A stretch of 64,000 nucleotides of DNA. It comes from Hofstenia miamia. Taxonomy: Eukaryota; Xenacoelomorpha; Acoela. How positions within the stretch are numbered: the first letter of the stretch is position 1; every line of letters begins with the position of its first letter. Where the stretch lies: contig SCFE01000026.1 of assembly GCA_004352715.1 (NCBI GenBank), positions 1,063,861 through 1,127,860 on the forward strand, in the 5' to 3' direction. The notes under the pieces were generated by a model. It ran no database searches. It was not told where the DNA came from and was given only the letters and a program-made list of their open reading frames with translations. Positions 37,186 through 49,926 of the stretch are shown here, one piece after another. The position numbers were made by a program, and so were the translations under genes.

Positions 37186-40100
37186 ATGCCACACTGTTGT
37201 GTATATAAATGCCGGTCAGGCTATGCTGGTCATAGCGAACTTCATAAGGGAGATGAACCTATTTCCATGCATAAGTTTCCTCATGATGCAGCGACTAGAA
37301 AAAAATGGATCTCTCAAATACAGAGAAAGGATTTTACACCGACAAATCGAACTGTTGTTTGCTCTCTGCATTTTGATAGTTGCGATTTTACTAATGAAAG
37401 CAAAGACATTCGCAAACGCAGTGGACAAAAGCTAAAGAAGCGACGACTCAAGACGGGGGCAGTTCCCCATTTGTGTTTGGGCCATTATCTTCCAACATCC
37501 ATGACTAGTAATTCCGTTCGCTATTCTGAAGATGTTCCGTCCTCTTCCAAGAGATTGCAGAATTGTAACAACAGATTAGATGAGGAAATCAACGATTTTA
37601 TTAAAGCTGATGTGATCAGTAATTTCAATGTTTTGATGGATGTCATTGAACAAACGAATTTTCGGATGCCTCTAAATGCTATCATTAGAAAAAGTAAGGA
37701 CAGGATAATTTTTTTGTTAATGAAGGATGAAGATCTATTGAACTTCATAGGAGTGCATTGCGGGATTTCTATCACAGATGACCTCAGATTTTCCCTACAG
37801 TTTGCAGATAATCGTAAGTTAATACTGTAAAATTAGCTATGAATTAATTAACCTAAGTAATTGTATATAGATAAGAATGTTACTATTTACGCAATATGTT
37901 ATATTTTAATTGTATAATATTTCAAAATATTTAAATGCTAGACTCCAGCTGCCATTATTTGAAATTTAGTCTTAATATAATTTACTGATGTTAAGCATTG
38001 AAAATTTTGTCTATGCTGTATCCAATATATCCTTATTTAGTTACATTGGTGTCCATTACTAATTGTGTGGCCTCAAACAATTTGATATCTTTAAGATTTA
38101 ACTTTTTCGCAGTTTTAATTATATTCAGTGATATATTGCATTGCTATTTTTAGGTAAATGTCACAATTATGTTAAAGTAATGAAATGTGCTGATAAAATC
38201 ATGTATATATCAGATCTTGAAAATCTTTTGGCATTTTTAAATAATTTGCAATTCGTTGATTCATCACCTATAGATTCTTTGATAGCTGCATGTGAAGAAT
38301 GTCTGAGCCATGATACAAAGATTACTGATTTTCAACAACATCTTGTTACCTTTTTTGAGGATCAACTAAAATTAACTCAAATGACTCCTTTACACAGGAG
38401 ATATTCTAGTAATACACTTATATTCTCCTGCTTAATTCACGCTTATTCTAACGCAGCTTATCAACAGCTTAGTAACTACTTTATAATGCCTACATCAAGA
38501 TGATTGCAGAAACTTTCTTTAAATCTTTCATCCAATAAAATTGACATGTCAAAGTATCTTGGAATTCGATCCTGAAAAATTGAATCATTTCAAAGGAATG
38601 TTATGGTGATATTTGATGAAATGTATACATCAAAACGAATTGAATATTCGAATGGAGAACTTGTTGGATACACTGAAAATGGTGAGGTCGCCATAACAGT
38701 GCTTGTATTTATGGTGAAATCTCTAGCTAGTGACTATCACGATGTCATTGGAATTCATGCTGTAAAGAGTCTTACAGCGAACATGTTGAATGAGTTTTTA
38801 ATGAATGCATTAAGTTTGGCTTCTAAATATTTTACAGTTTTAGCAACGTGTTGTGATGGTTTGAGTGTCAATCTTAATTTGTATCAACAATTGCGAACAC
38901 AGTATAAATGGACTGCTGATGAAACAGAACAACTTTCTAAAATTAGGAATCCTCTTAACCCCGAACACTCTCTATTCTTACTTTTCGATTCTGTGCACCT
39001 TATTAAAAATTTTGTTTACAATTTTATCAATTACGGAAGTCTTCAAGTTCCGGAGTTTATTAGTTTGGGAATTGATAGTGCTGTGCCTCAATTTAACCAT
39101 ATTCGCCAGCTCTATCGGAAGGAGAGTGGAAAGCCTCTGCGTCTTGCTCACAGACTTAATGCTATTTCAATCAATCCAAACAATCTCCAAAGAACTTCTG
39201 TGAGACATGCACTAAACATTCTCCACGACTCAACAATTCTTGGTCTTAAGAATAATGGTTTTAATGAGACTGCACATTTTATTGAAAAACTTGGGATTCT
39301 GTGGAAAATACTGAATGTCAGAACAACATCAATTGGATATAACAAGCGAGATGAGAATTTGTTCTACATTTCTGCTAATCATAAATCACAAATTGAGAAT
39401 CTACTGTTATGGAAGCAGTTTTTTTCAATGTGGCATAGCAGCGGTTTAAGAGGCTTTTCAAAACAAACATTTCATGTTGCGATTGTTGTTTGTGAAGGAA
39501 TTGCTTACCTAAGTGAGCATTTATTGGAAAAGGTAGGTTTTAAATACGTTCTCACGGGACATATGAATTCAGATAAAATCGAACGTCGCTTTGGATGGTA
39601 TAGGAGCTTAAATGGATCTGATTACTTTGTATCAGTTAAGCGAATATTGGAAAGTGAGAAGAAGATTAGAGTTTTGTCACTTTTACGTGATAATGCTTTG
39701 CTACATGCAGATGTTACGCTTGAAGACTCTAATGAACTAAAAAATTCTTCTTTTTTGCAAGACAATGTAATCATGGTAAATTTGGATGACCTTAATGAAG
39801 ATGACATGGGTAGCTTATACTATGTTTCTGGCTGGGCTGCAAGAAAGTCTAGAGACAATATTAAATGTCATGATTGTGCAAAAATGTTAATTAGTGGTGA
39901 GGAAGAGCAGATTCTAAATGTTCCAAAACAATTTTATGAGCTTTTCACGGATTTGGATAGAGGTGGGCTGGTAAAACCATCACAATATTCGTTTACTCTG
40001 TGTGGAATTTGCTATTTGTTCTTCCAGCAAATAACGTCTAATATTGAGATGCGAAATATTTTTTTGAGATGTGAAATATTTTTCTCCTTAATTCTAATCA

Positions 40101-40324
40101 TAAAACAGTTTTTACTAATCTTGTACTTGACAAAATGCAAAATTCTCATCTCAAATATCTTGTGTCACTTAAGTGTTGCAAAGAGTCCATTGCTGCTATA
40201 TTTATTGGAAAAATATTTAATTTATTTGCTAAGAATTTTATTAAAGATGCTTTTGTAAAGAACAAGTTATTTTCTCAAAGAAAGCTTAATAAATTTTAAT
40301 TTTGTTTGTATCTAGTATCTAAAT
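37186..40324 (+). pseudogene. P-element-type transposase with THAP DNA-binding domain
   Basis: Exon 1 37186-37813: THAP zinc finger, C2CH (MPHCCVYKCRS..., then VVCSLHFDSCDF and AVPHLCL), which binds the element's ends; donor GTAAGT at 37814. Exon 2 starts at 38154 (acceptor TTTTTAG) in phase, NRKCHNYVKVMKC. The frame is broken by TGA at 38501-38503 (MPTSR-stop-LQKLSL) and an indel near 38560 (EFDPEKLNHFKGM in another frame). It reopens with VMVIFDEMYTSKRIEYSNGE (catalytic Asp), CCDGLSVNL, and LFDSVHLIKNFVYNFINYG (second conserved Asp, DPVHLLKN in relatives), then MNSDKIERRFGWYRSLNGSD (probable catalytic Glu region). A last frameshift near 40040-40080 moves the C-terminal KYLVSLKCCKESIAAIFIGK into another frame. 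Clearly inactive. Confidence 0.88.
38603..40258 (+). pseudogene. P transposase catalytic region (longest open stretch)
   Basis: 551 open codons covering the RNase H-like catalytic fold with its nucleotide-binding insertion as known for P/THAP9 transposases. The ATG is internal; the protein would normally be translated from 37186. The end after about 40040 is out of frame relative to the family C terminus. Confidence 0.88.
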
Positions 40325-40727
40325 ACCTATTGCATATGCTTTGAATTATTAAATTCGATGTATTGTTTAAAAATCTTCCTGTTGAATAATTATTATATTT
40401 CATATTTTAAATGGGCGCCACTTGTCAAATCAGTAATTTGGTTTCGCGTCCACCTATTATTTAGTTGTCTATGGCTGTACACATAATTAAATATAGTTGT
40501 GCTTATTTCTATAAACCTGACTTCTTTATCTGATATTAGATTTACGTACATGTACATACTAATTAAATATACTACATATGTTTGTAAAAAGTTTTCACAA
40601 ATAGACGGCAATATAAAGGTTTTGTGGCGCATCTGAGCCTGTGTACTTAAAAAAGGCTGGCCACCCCTGGTTTATAATATAGGGTTTGAAATCTCGAAAT
40701 AGTTTCGTCCTCGGAATCATCTGAATG

Positions 40728-40936
40728 CAGTGGCGTACGTAAGGGGGTCATGGTGGAATGTCCCCCCGTTCGATTTTTAAAATTGGTTTTGATTGGCTAA
40801 ATCAAAATATTTTCTGAAAATTTTAAAAAGTTTTAAAAACAAAGGTGCTGAATTGGATTTTTAGAACTATTTTTGTAAAATTTTCACATTTTGATCATGA
40901 AATGTCCCCCGTCAGGAAATCCTGCATACGGCCCTA
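40728..40936 (-). mobile_element. hAT-type MITE family B (copy 6), diverged
   Basis: Starts CAGTGGCGTACGTAAGGGGG and ends GTCAGGAAATCCTGCATACG; core diverged but alignable. Flanks TCTGAATG/CCCAAATG agree at 5 of 8 bases, as for an old insertion. It lies 58 bp from the hAT at 35378-40669. Confidence 0.75.
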
Positions 40937-42772
40937 CCCAAATGCATGTAAAACCGGCACGATCCGAATACGCATTTCAAATTCTCAACTAGCATAAAAC
41001 GGACAAAGGCTGTTTTATACCAGTAAAAAAACGCATTTGAAAAAAATTGCAGTAGTATAACCGAATTTATTTTAGCTGAAACATTAAGTGACGATGCGAT
41101 CAGTTTGTTCTAAAACACGCAAATGAATTTTTTGATGGCAGGAAACCCGCAGTTATTCTTCCCACACCATCCAATGGGTTAACTCGGCCACCTACCTTCT
41201 TTTATATGCATATGGTGGTTTAAGACTACAACCAAATGTAATTGCATTCTTAAATGAAAAAGACAGCTTTGTAGTGTCTTCTTGACTATACTGTACAAGC
41301 AAATATATACAATCTTCAAATTTTGTTTATTAAGTAATATAACTAAGGTTACACATTACAATTATATAAATCATTTACGTCCACCTGTTTAATAAACTGA
41401 AATATTTATAAGTAATAAATTTATGCAAACATTCAAGCAGTTTATGAACTTCATATAAAAAGAAAATATATAAACTCTGACAAATAAATTATTTAAAAAA
41501 TCTTCCATGAGCTTAATGTCTCTATTTGGTCAGCTGTATGATTCAAGCGAGAAAAACATGGTGGTGCGCTCATCATAAATAAACCTAATAAGATCCATAC
41601 TGTGGTATTGATTCGCATTAAGGACGGAACTTTAAAGACCTTCCTAATGTTTTGAATTAAAACATGGGGATACTTCAGGCTTGTTGTTTGGACTGAGATT
41701 TCCACCTGTTCAGGTAGACGTAGAAGTATGGCTTTGATAGGGCTCTCAATTAACACTGAAAAAATTGTTTCTTTAACTCTAAGCTTCATTGTTTATCCTG
41801 AATTGGCCTAACAATAGATTTACTATATTCCTAGAAACTGACTTTGAGTTATAAGACAAGCATGGCAAAAAGACTTACTTGTTCTATCTATTACTTGCAA
41901 TTAAACTGACTTGGAATTAAGTCAGTGAAGCAGGGAAAAACTTAATCTGGTCCCAGTGACATTTAACAGGGATAGAGACAGAACTTTAACACACTTTCCA
42001 ATATAAGTTAGGTACAGATGTATAGTAATAAGCACATTTAAAGTGGAATATATTTGAAACAAACCAAAAAACTATAGTATAATTGTCAACTGCTGGTTAG
42101 CGCTTTAGCAGTAGTGTTAAATCACGTAAGTATTTAATGTCATATCATTTTAAACAACGTTAACAATATTATCACACATGCTAATATTTCTTACTAGTCT
42201 TGTATTCATTCTAAATGTATACATAAAAACATAAAGGAATAACTTGAGAGATTAAAGAGGTATTAATAAATGCAATGAGTTTCAAAAGTTGAAAAAAATC
42301 TAATTGTAGTCCTTATTATTAGTTTTTGTGTCCATTATGAGGACAGATATTGACGTCTTTAAGACGACTATAAATGTTGACATAAGGACGTCCAAAGACA
42401 ACTTCGTGCTACTAGGGTATGACCATAGCAGACATTTTTGCACGGGCATAATATGGGCCTGAAAATTTTGTGTACAGGCCTGTTTACATTAATAGCCAGG
42501 GCCGCCTGCGCTTCTGCCGCCAAAATAACACATTGCAGGCCTAAAATATGTTTAATATTAATTCAGAAAAATGCAACACAGACCCAAATAAAAATGTAAA
42601 ATGAGTCCAAGCATAACTGATCATTACGGACCATCTAAAAGGATATGCAAACCTAATTACAAATAAGGTTAGACTTAAATTTTTTAAACTATTTGTTACA
42701 GCATCTTCGATCAAATCACTGTGTTTTTTAAGAGCATATGCTCATGTGATAGCCAAATTTTGAATATTAAGC
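40937..42772. other. no recognised feature
   Basis: AT-rich. A 98-codon minus frame (41493-41789) begins MKLRVKETIFSVLIESPIKA and shows no homology that I recognise. Unassigned. Confidence 0.35.
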
Positions 42773-43002
42773 AATCATTACCAAATATATTTGTCGTTTT
42801 AAAATACAATGTTACGAAACACAGTTTATGATTGGTCTTATAAAATTAAACACAAAATGCTAATGCATTCATTCTTTCGAATTCTCCTGAACTAGTTATA
42901 AAATAAATTAATACTTGCTAATTATGTGTTTAATTAAGTAAAATAAATTCCAACCTTTTAACTTTCCCACTAAATTTATAATTGAGATATATTTAATCAA
43001 CA

Positions 43003-43350
43003 ATGGCGGATTTTCACTAAAATTTAAATTTAAATATTTTTAGTCAAATTTTTTTAATTTAGTTTAAATTCTTCAAAAATAATAAATATTTAATAAATTT
43101 TGCAGAAACTCACTGTCTCTTTCTTGGGAGGTGATGTCACTACCTTTTGATTTTCCAGAAATTCATCTTACAAAGTAATAGTTTTATGAATCAAAAGGTA
43201 GTGACATCATCTGAACAAAAAAGAGACAGTGAATTTCTGCAAAATTTAGCAAAATATTTTTATTGGTTTTTTATTTTTAAGGAATTTAAACTAAGTTAAA
43301 CATTTTTGCCAAAAAATATTTAAGTTCAAATTTTAGCGAAAATCCCCATT
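43003..43350. repeat. foldback hairpin, arms about 150-160 bp
   Basis: Left arm 43003-43152 (GGCGGATTTTCACTAAAATT ... GATGTCACTACCTTTTGATT) and right arm 43189-43350 are inverse complements with interspersed differences; the spacer is about 36 bp. It could be a MITE or hairpin-forming satellite. It abuts the inner edge of the outer inverted arm. Confidence 0.8.
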
Positions 43351-43921
43351 CAAATTGTGCCATTGACATTTATTGAATCAAATACAATAAAATGTGTCAC
43401 TCCCTTGTCCATGTACTGCTTTCGGTAGACACATAATATACATTGCAGGATCATGCACGCATGTTGCGTACAAATAGTTGTGTAAGCAGTGGTGATTTTT
43501 TGAAATTATTCACCTTGAACCTTAGGTATAATAAGGTATTAGTGGAACCGGATTATATATTTTTGCACAAAAATTTATGGGTTAACAGCATTTCAAGTCT
43601 TAATAAAAATGTAAATTTAAATCCGCAAAAACATATTGCAATAATCAATACATAAATGCTAAAACATTTTGGTGGCAAAAACTGCAGTTGGCGATATTCG
43701 GTAATAAGCCATACAGGCTGTAAGGTGTAAAATATTTGAACTTGCTAGCCTTCCAGTAATCGTCACTGCAACCTTCAAGAAAAATGCATCATATTTCGTG
43801 AAGGTCTTAAGGTTAGCATGTTCTTCATCTGTTGATGCTTCACTATCCAATAAATCCAGAAGTCAATTGAATGCAAAGTACATCAAGACGAGCGTCTCGC
43901 TTTATTATATTTCTCTTAAAT

Positions 43922-44080
43922 CAGGAGCATAGCAGGGTTTTCTGACGACGGGCGACATCTTAGACATGATCAAGTGCCAGCGATCAAATGCTAAGAATTT
44001 TTTGAATTAATCAAGCAAAGTTAATTTTGAAAACCTGACGGGGGACATTCTACCATGTCCCTCGCTAGTGTACGCCACTG
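43922..44080 (+). mobile_element. hAT-type MITE family B (copy 7), diverged
   Basis: Begins CAGGAGCATAGCAGGGTTTT-CTGACG and ends GTACGCCACTG, with ACCATGTCCCTCGCTAG near the right end. Internal deletion leaves 159 bp. No clear duplication. Confidence 0.7.
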
Positions 44081-45169
44081 GTTAAGATACTAAAATTAGC
44101 CATTTGTATTTCATTCTATTTATTTTAAGTAAATATACGATTCTCTCTCCTTCGGAGTCGGAATAGCGATCATGACGGCTCAACCTATGATATTTTAATT
44201 TTTGCGCAAGCACTACTGTACACAGTGAATTTCAGTACCTATTAATTACGTAATGCGTTGATTGATATTCGCATATCCATTTAGTGCACCAATAAGGTTA
44301 ATTCAATTGTGGTGCATTTATGGTATAATGTTAACCTTAATTTGAAAGATTGCCATGTATGTCACATTTCATATAAATCGTTTTTATCACCAATCAACAT
44401 CAGTTATTGAGCTATTTTGGCTAACCTATGACTAAGTTTGTAGTTATAGGTAGGGGTTGTCTCTGGTAGCAACCCTCCTTTTCATCTCTTGGAGAAAATA
44501 TCCGTTTATTTCTATTCAATTTTTGAACACATCTGCCAATTTACATCAACTATGAGAGTTTTCAGAAACAGGTGTGATCCAGGGCTGTAAATTGGTCGGG
44601 TTATATTTCTTGCTAAATATTTGGATTGGGTTGGGCTGGATCAAATAATAAAACTATAAAGAAATGTATATCAATATGGTAGGTAAATATCCTAAAGCGT
44701 TATGGATGCACACTACAGTAGAGTTATATAGTGTAAACTTCTCAGATTTCAAAATAAAATCATTTTATGTGTTACTTTTCAAACGTTTTTATGAATCATT
44801 TCATAAAACAAACGCCTATAGTAGAATTGAAGTTGTAGTTGGGTATATTTTGATAACTTTTCGACAAAAAATAGGGTAAGGTAGATTAAGAGCTTATCAT
44901 ACATTGGGTTGGACCAAACTAAATTCAATTAAGGTCAGTCGCACAATTGTTGATTAAATACATCTCAATTAGAAATTTAGTAGGTACGTAAAAGGTTGGA
45001 ATTTATTTTAGTTAATTAAACACATAATTAGCAAGAATTTATTAATTGGTATGAACTAGTTCATGAGAATTCCAAATAATGAATTTATTAGGATTTTAAC
45101 AGTGTTTAGTTTTATGAAATAAAATTGCGCAACATTGTATTTCAAAACATCAAAAACTTTTGGTAATGA

Positions 45170-46090
45170 AACAAAAAAAAGGTTTTATATCAGCAATGAA
45201 AGGCTGTTTAAATTCAAATAGAATGCTTTTTGTCATTTAAGATGTTTAAGTTTTCAAATTTATTTTTTCTCGTTGTGTATATTTTCAAATGTCAAAGAAA
45301 CTATTAGGTCCAAACCCAGGCCAAGAAGGACCAGGCTGGATGAAGTTGTGACGCATCACAATTACAACTCTGCTCTCTATTCCTAAGATACCAAATTCAA
45401 CGTGGCTAGATTAAAAATAAGCCGGGGTCAGCTGGATCTGATCAATTAATTGAACCTTGGGTGAAGGGAGAATATGGGAGATTTTTAAAAAAATGGAATT
45501 TTCATTAAAAAATGTTGAAATATTTTCATACACAGTACTTCAGGCATAAAAATACTCTTCAACAGAACATTTCAAGGGAGAGTACATTCATCAATCGATA
45601 TGTCAACGTGTCAAATATTTGAAAATCTGAAGAAAGCACCAAAGTTGAAAAGCCACGTACTGTTAAAAGTAACGTGATATCTCTTATAGCAGTACTCAAG
45701 TTTTGTTTGGTAACAAGAGTTGTTCATTAGGTATTTGAAAAATACCATAAAAAACAAGTAAACACTTGAGTTTGAGGTAATGCTCAGATAGAATGTTCGG
45801 AAGAATGAATCTTAGCTGGTATTAAATTTATTTTCACATTGCAAATTTATTAGTTTCCCCATTCTTTTAGAACTTGTTGGTTTCTATTGCAATAACATTC
45901 AAAACAGAAGCAAGCTGCATATTTAACATATAAATTGTCATCACCAGCTTTATTTGATAAAAACCCAGCAAGGATCAGGCATGAAATTGCAAAGAATGCA
46001 AAATTATTCTTCTCATTTTCACAGCACACCCTTACAAAAATATCAAAGCTATTTCTTTAGCATCCCTATTTCTAAAATTTCCACTAAAAT
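45170..46090. other. no recognised feature
   Basis: AT-rich spacer. GGTCCAAACCCAGGCC and GCCGGGGTCAGCTGGATC patches near 45310-45440 may be ends of an old element. Confidence 0.3.
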
Positions 46091-46091
46091 A

Positions 46092-46109
46092 ATATATATA
46101 TATATATAG

Positions 46110-46140
<31 letters not shown>

Positions 46141-46383
46141 TATATATATGTACAGTATATATATATATATATATATACAGTATATATATGTNNNNNNNNN
46201 NNNNNNNNNNNNNNNNNNNNNNNNNNNNNNNNNNNNNNNNNNNNNNNNNNNNNNNNNNNNNNNNNNNNNNNNNNNNNNNNNNNNNNNNNNNNNNNNNNNN
46301 NNNNNNNNNNNNNNNNNNNNNNNNNNNNNNNNNNNNNNNNNNNNNNNNNNNNNNNNNNNNNNNNNNNNNNNNNNNNNNNNNNN

Positions 46384-46415
<32 letters not shown>
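46092..46415. repeat. (TA)n-rich tract with 192-N gap
   Basis: TA repeats with TACAGTATATATATG interruptions to 46191, N run 46192-46383, TA repeats to 46415. All frames here are repeat artefacts. Confidence 0.95.
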
Positions 46416-46417
<2 letters not shown>

Positions 46418-49279
46418 CAAATGTTTTTGCAACTGTTTAGAAAATGTAATTAGTATTTTATCATGGGATCATTAGTTTGTAATAATTGTTAAAATATTTC
46501 TAACAATGCCTATTTCTTAATATCCCTTATTGCAGCTGTTGAAATATATTTTAAAAATTTAATATATTTTGAACAGATATTCAATAATGCCAACCAAATA
46601 TTGTAAGACCTATAAATATTTCATTCACCTTTTTCTGTGTTAAACTTATATAACGAATATTCAATTTCTCACAATTGACAACACATTTTTGTCAATGTTT
46701 TCTCAATAAATGACGTGAGATTGGTAAGTAAAAGTAACACATAAGTTTAAACTTTAGATCATTTTAATGGCAATTGTTTTATGCAGTACAATATATTTTA
46801 AATTGCTCTATTTCGCCTTAATATTAAAATATTTATATCTATAACGAAATTTGGGATTATTCCGAGAAAAAGAATTTTAAATGATTCAAAATAATTAGGT
46901 TTTGCAATATTTAATTCGTCTTCAAACAAATTTGTGGAATAAATTAAAATCTGAATAAAGAAAAGAGCAAAATAGAAATTTATTTAGTTAGAATACATCA
47001 ATTAATAATGATAAATACTAAAACTGAGTCAAGAAAGCATGCTGTATAAGCACAACCATGAAATCCAAGGGAATTGGGGACATTTTATATTCATAAAGAC
47101 CTTACAGTGCAAAGCTTTGTTGTGTCACAAAACACAACGAAACACAACACAGTAGTCAGTAAATTTTTTAGAACAAATACCAAATGACTCGAGATTTCTA
47201 TTGTTTTAAGATCTAAACCTAGAGGTTTCAATATAAGTACAGTAAACAAATATGGCACGAGGTATTGAATATAAATATACGGGAATTGAATTATTGAACA
47301 AAGTAAAATTTTTGGAACAGAATGTCGTAGAGTTGAAATATATTATTTAAAAATACATGTAAGTATAAAAATAAAAAATTTAATGAATATTAATATGTTC
47401 TATTTCTCCATTTTTATTAATAGTCATCAACCGGGTATAGTTAAAATTTCACTAATTATGAAACAAGTTTTTATCACATCAGTATCGTTTGAAAAAATTG
47501 ATATTCAAAATCTATAGTGAATATACACGAATATTTTATCAAGTACAAATTAATGAAAACAATCAATAAGGTTTAAGAAGATTATCATTTTCTTTCATTA
47601 ACGAAGATCCTAATAGAAAATAATTTCACTGCCAACACTGCAGCATACCGAGTAGCTGCGCTATCATTTTCATAGCCATCATAAAAATTGATTTTCCAGG
47701 TAAGTTTTGAAAAAATTCTTCAAAAAGAGACTCCCTCCAAATTTTGTCAACATGCTGACTCTGATGGTAGTGAATAGAATGTCTTCAGTAAAAATGCTCA
47801 ATATGTCTGAATCCAAATTTAATTAGTGAGTTTCACTGTATTTTATTATTTTTGCCAAGTTCAGAGGAATATGCCCTACTTTCATAAAATTGACGTTAAT
47901 GATCAAACACCTTTGAAATTCACTGAATTGATTTATACATTTTAATTGATTTCTACTTCCCAAAAAATACACAGAAATTTCTCTTTCAAAATCTTAGCGA
48001 TCCGTAAAAATGGGCTTTTTTGACCAAGACTTGCCTAATAATGACATATGTGATTAGAATTTAAATGACAAAAAAGCTTATTGTGTTTTATTTGTATTGT
48101 TTTCGCAGGTTAATTCTGATAATTAAATGAATTTTAGATATAGAATCTTCAGGCTTTCTAGTGCTAAGACACTGCTATTGCAATTTTGTCTCAAACACTA
48201 TCCTATATTTGTAATAAACCATGCCTGATTGGAACAAATTAACAATGCTTGTTAAACAGCATGTGGAAATAATAAAGGCGGAGGTATTTCCATCTATTAA
48301 TTCAAATATTCTTACGAAGAATTTGAGCTATTAAGTCTTTTGTTTTATAATATAAAAGAAATTTATAACAGTGATGTGTTCAATGAATTTGATGATGCTA
48401 TTGTTGACAGTTTATAAGCATGCAAGAATGATGGTCTATGAATTCCAGAAAATGTTAATATATCACATTTAGCTTAGAAAATATTTTAAACATGGAATCT
48501 ATAATTTAAAATTTTTCTACTAGAATGAATGCTTTTTTAGATTAAGACGTGTTGAGTAATTCAATAGTTACCAAATCTCATATTCGCTTGCAAAAAATTG
48601 AAATGGTCTATCACTACTTCCACTGGAAATTTTTCAAAATCTCTGAAAAACTCTAACCGAAAATTTTTAAACGTTGTTTCCATGGACATAATTTTATAAG
48701 ATGAAACTTACTGGTCATCTCCAATTACCTTCCGTCAGAACTGAAATACAGACGTTTATTTGTTGGTGCTACTTTTCTCAATTTATCCCACAAATAGTTT
48801 ATAAATACTTGTTTTATATTTCCATTTTGATATTAATTGTTGTATATAAGAAAAATGTTATAAATGGAAATGTAAGTGTTTTAAGCAGTCGCTAAAATGA
48901 GTCTATGTGCAATGGACACGCTCAAAATACGGATCAACGCTTCCAACTTTGCAGATGGATTTCATGAATGCGACTGAGCAGTGTTATCTTCTTCACTTGA
49001 AACCGATGAACTAGCAGGAGCTTATGTTGTTGCATTGTCCTCGTCCTCGCCAATTAGTCTTGCTTGCTCCATCCACCGATGTAAGAATTTGCAAGATTTC
49101 ACGTCGGCTGCATTTGGGTACAACAACTGACCAACGAGTGACTGATTTAGCAAAGGTTTCTAATGGTGCATCTGCAAGCCAGCCTTTTTCAACCTACAAC
49201 AAAGCTTTATGGTAGATCAAAACTCATGAAAATAGCAAAATCATGTTTTTCGGATTTTTTGAATTTCAAATATAATGCA
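46416..49279. other. no recognised gene
   Basis: AT-rich. A short open piece at 48223-48330 (MPDWNKLTMLVKQHVEIIKA...) and frames near 48700-49220 show no homology. The stretch is otherwise featureless to my reading. Confidence 0.35.
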
Positions 49280-49592
49280 CTGCAAAATTGCATTGACAAA
49301 TTAGGGTTGATCAATGCTTGTCTAACTAAAAAATGCATTTCGGCTTCACAATATGCATCTAATGACCAGGTGCCCAAATTACCGCCCCGCCCCCCTCTTT
49401 ACGGTATTATATGAAAATCTGGGGAACACCAAGAAGTCTTTGTAAAATTCCTAGAATGACATTTGTCACTTCTCTTGTTATCTTAAGAATATTCTTGGTA
49501 TATTTTTTGATAATTTTTGTAAAAGTTCTGATAGTTATTCATTGCAAACATTTGCCTATGTCTTTGTGCAATGAACTTAGGTTAACTAAAAA
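49280..49592. repeat. 313-bp segment, first copy
   Basis: Identical to 49614-49926 and separated from it by 21 Ns, so probably the same locus represented twice at a contig junction rather than a biological tandem duplication. Confidence 0.8.
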
Positions 49593-49613
49593 NNNNNNNN
49601 NNNNNNNNNNNNN

Positions 49614-49926
49614 CTGCAAAATTGCATTGACAAATTAGGGTTGATCAATGCTTGTCTAACTAAAAAATGCATTTCGGCTTCACAATATGCATCTAATGAC
49701 CAGGTGCCCAAATTACCGCCCCGCCCCCCTCTTTACGGTATTATATGAAAATCTGGGGAACACCAAGAAGTCTTTGTAAAATTCCTAGAATGACATTTGT
49801 CACTTCTCTTGTTATCTTAAGAATATTCTTGGTATATTTTTTGATAATTTTTGTAAAAGTTCTGATAGTTATTCATTGCAAACATTTGCCTATGTCTTTG
49901 TGCAATGAACTTAGGTTAACTAAAAA
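49614..49926. repeat. 313-bp segment, second copy
   Basis: Starts CTGCAAAATTGCATTGAC as the first copy and continues past its end with ACTACAAATAATTCC. See 49280-49592. Confidence 0.8.

Larger units (their letters stand above)
35914..40473 (+). mobile_element. P-element superfamily transposon (THAP/P transposase), decayed
   Basis: Left terminus CATAGATAACTAAATACTAG, then GTGGATGCGAAAC; the inverted right terminus differs at four positions over about 33 bp, close to the 31-bp length and CAT...AGGTGG layout of Drosophila P ends. A 13-bp internal inverted repeat AAGTGGCGCCCAT lies further in at both sides (about 36 bp further in on the left). Flanking direct repeat GCTGTAC (35907-35913, 40474-40480), one base short of the usual 8. 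Length is inflated because a second 5' end (37017) and a gypsy fragment follow the N at 36617. Confidence 0.88.
35378..40669. mobile_element. hAT-type element carrying a nested P element
   Basis: Left terminus CAGGAGTGGCCAACCTGTGG and inverted right terminus CAGGGGTGGCCAGCC..., each followed by GGCGCAT/TGCGCCAC subterminal motifs; perfect 8-bp duplication GTTTATAA (35370-35377, 40670-40677). Its own DNA is only 35378-35906 plus 40474-40669, about 730 bp, without a transposase, so it is a non-autonomous hAT; the rest is the P-family insertion and scaffold artefact. Confidence 0.88.
42773..45168. mobile_element. large inverted-repeat structure with arms of about 230 bp
   Basis: 42773-43004 is repeated in inverse complement at 44944-45168, roughly 75-80% identical by eye (shared AATACAATGTT, GAACTAGTT, TGCTAATTATGTGTTTAATT and TAAAATAAATTCCAACCTTTT split for length). 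Long-terminal-repeat-type inverted arms suggest a foldback or Mutator-like element, but no flanking duplication is evident and no transposase lies inside. A foldback (43003-43350) and a family B MITE (43922-44080) sit within. Confidence 0.55.

Noticed and set aside
44580-45450. GGGCTGTAAATTGGTCGGG and GCCGGGGTCAGCTGG patches as ends of another element
   Set aside because: No inverted termini or duplication could be matched.
46049-46453. Tyr-Ile repeat proteins
   Set aside because: Translation of a TA microsatellite and N run.
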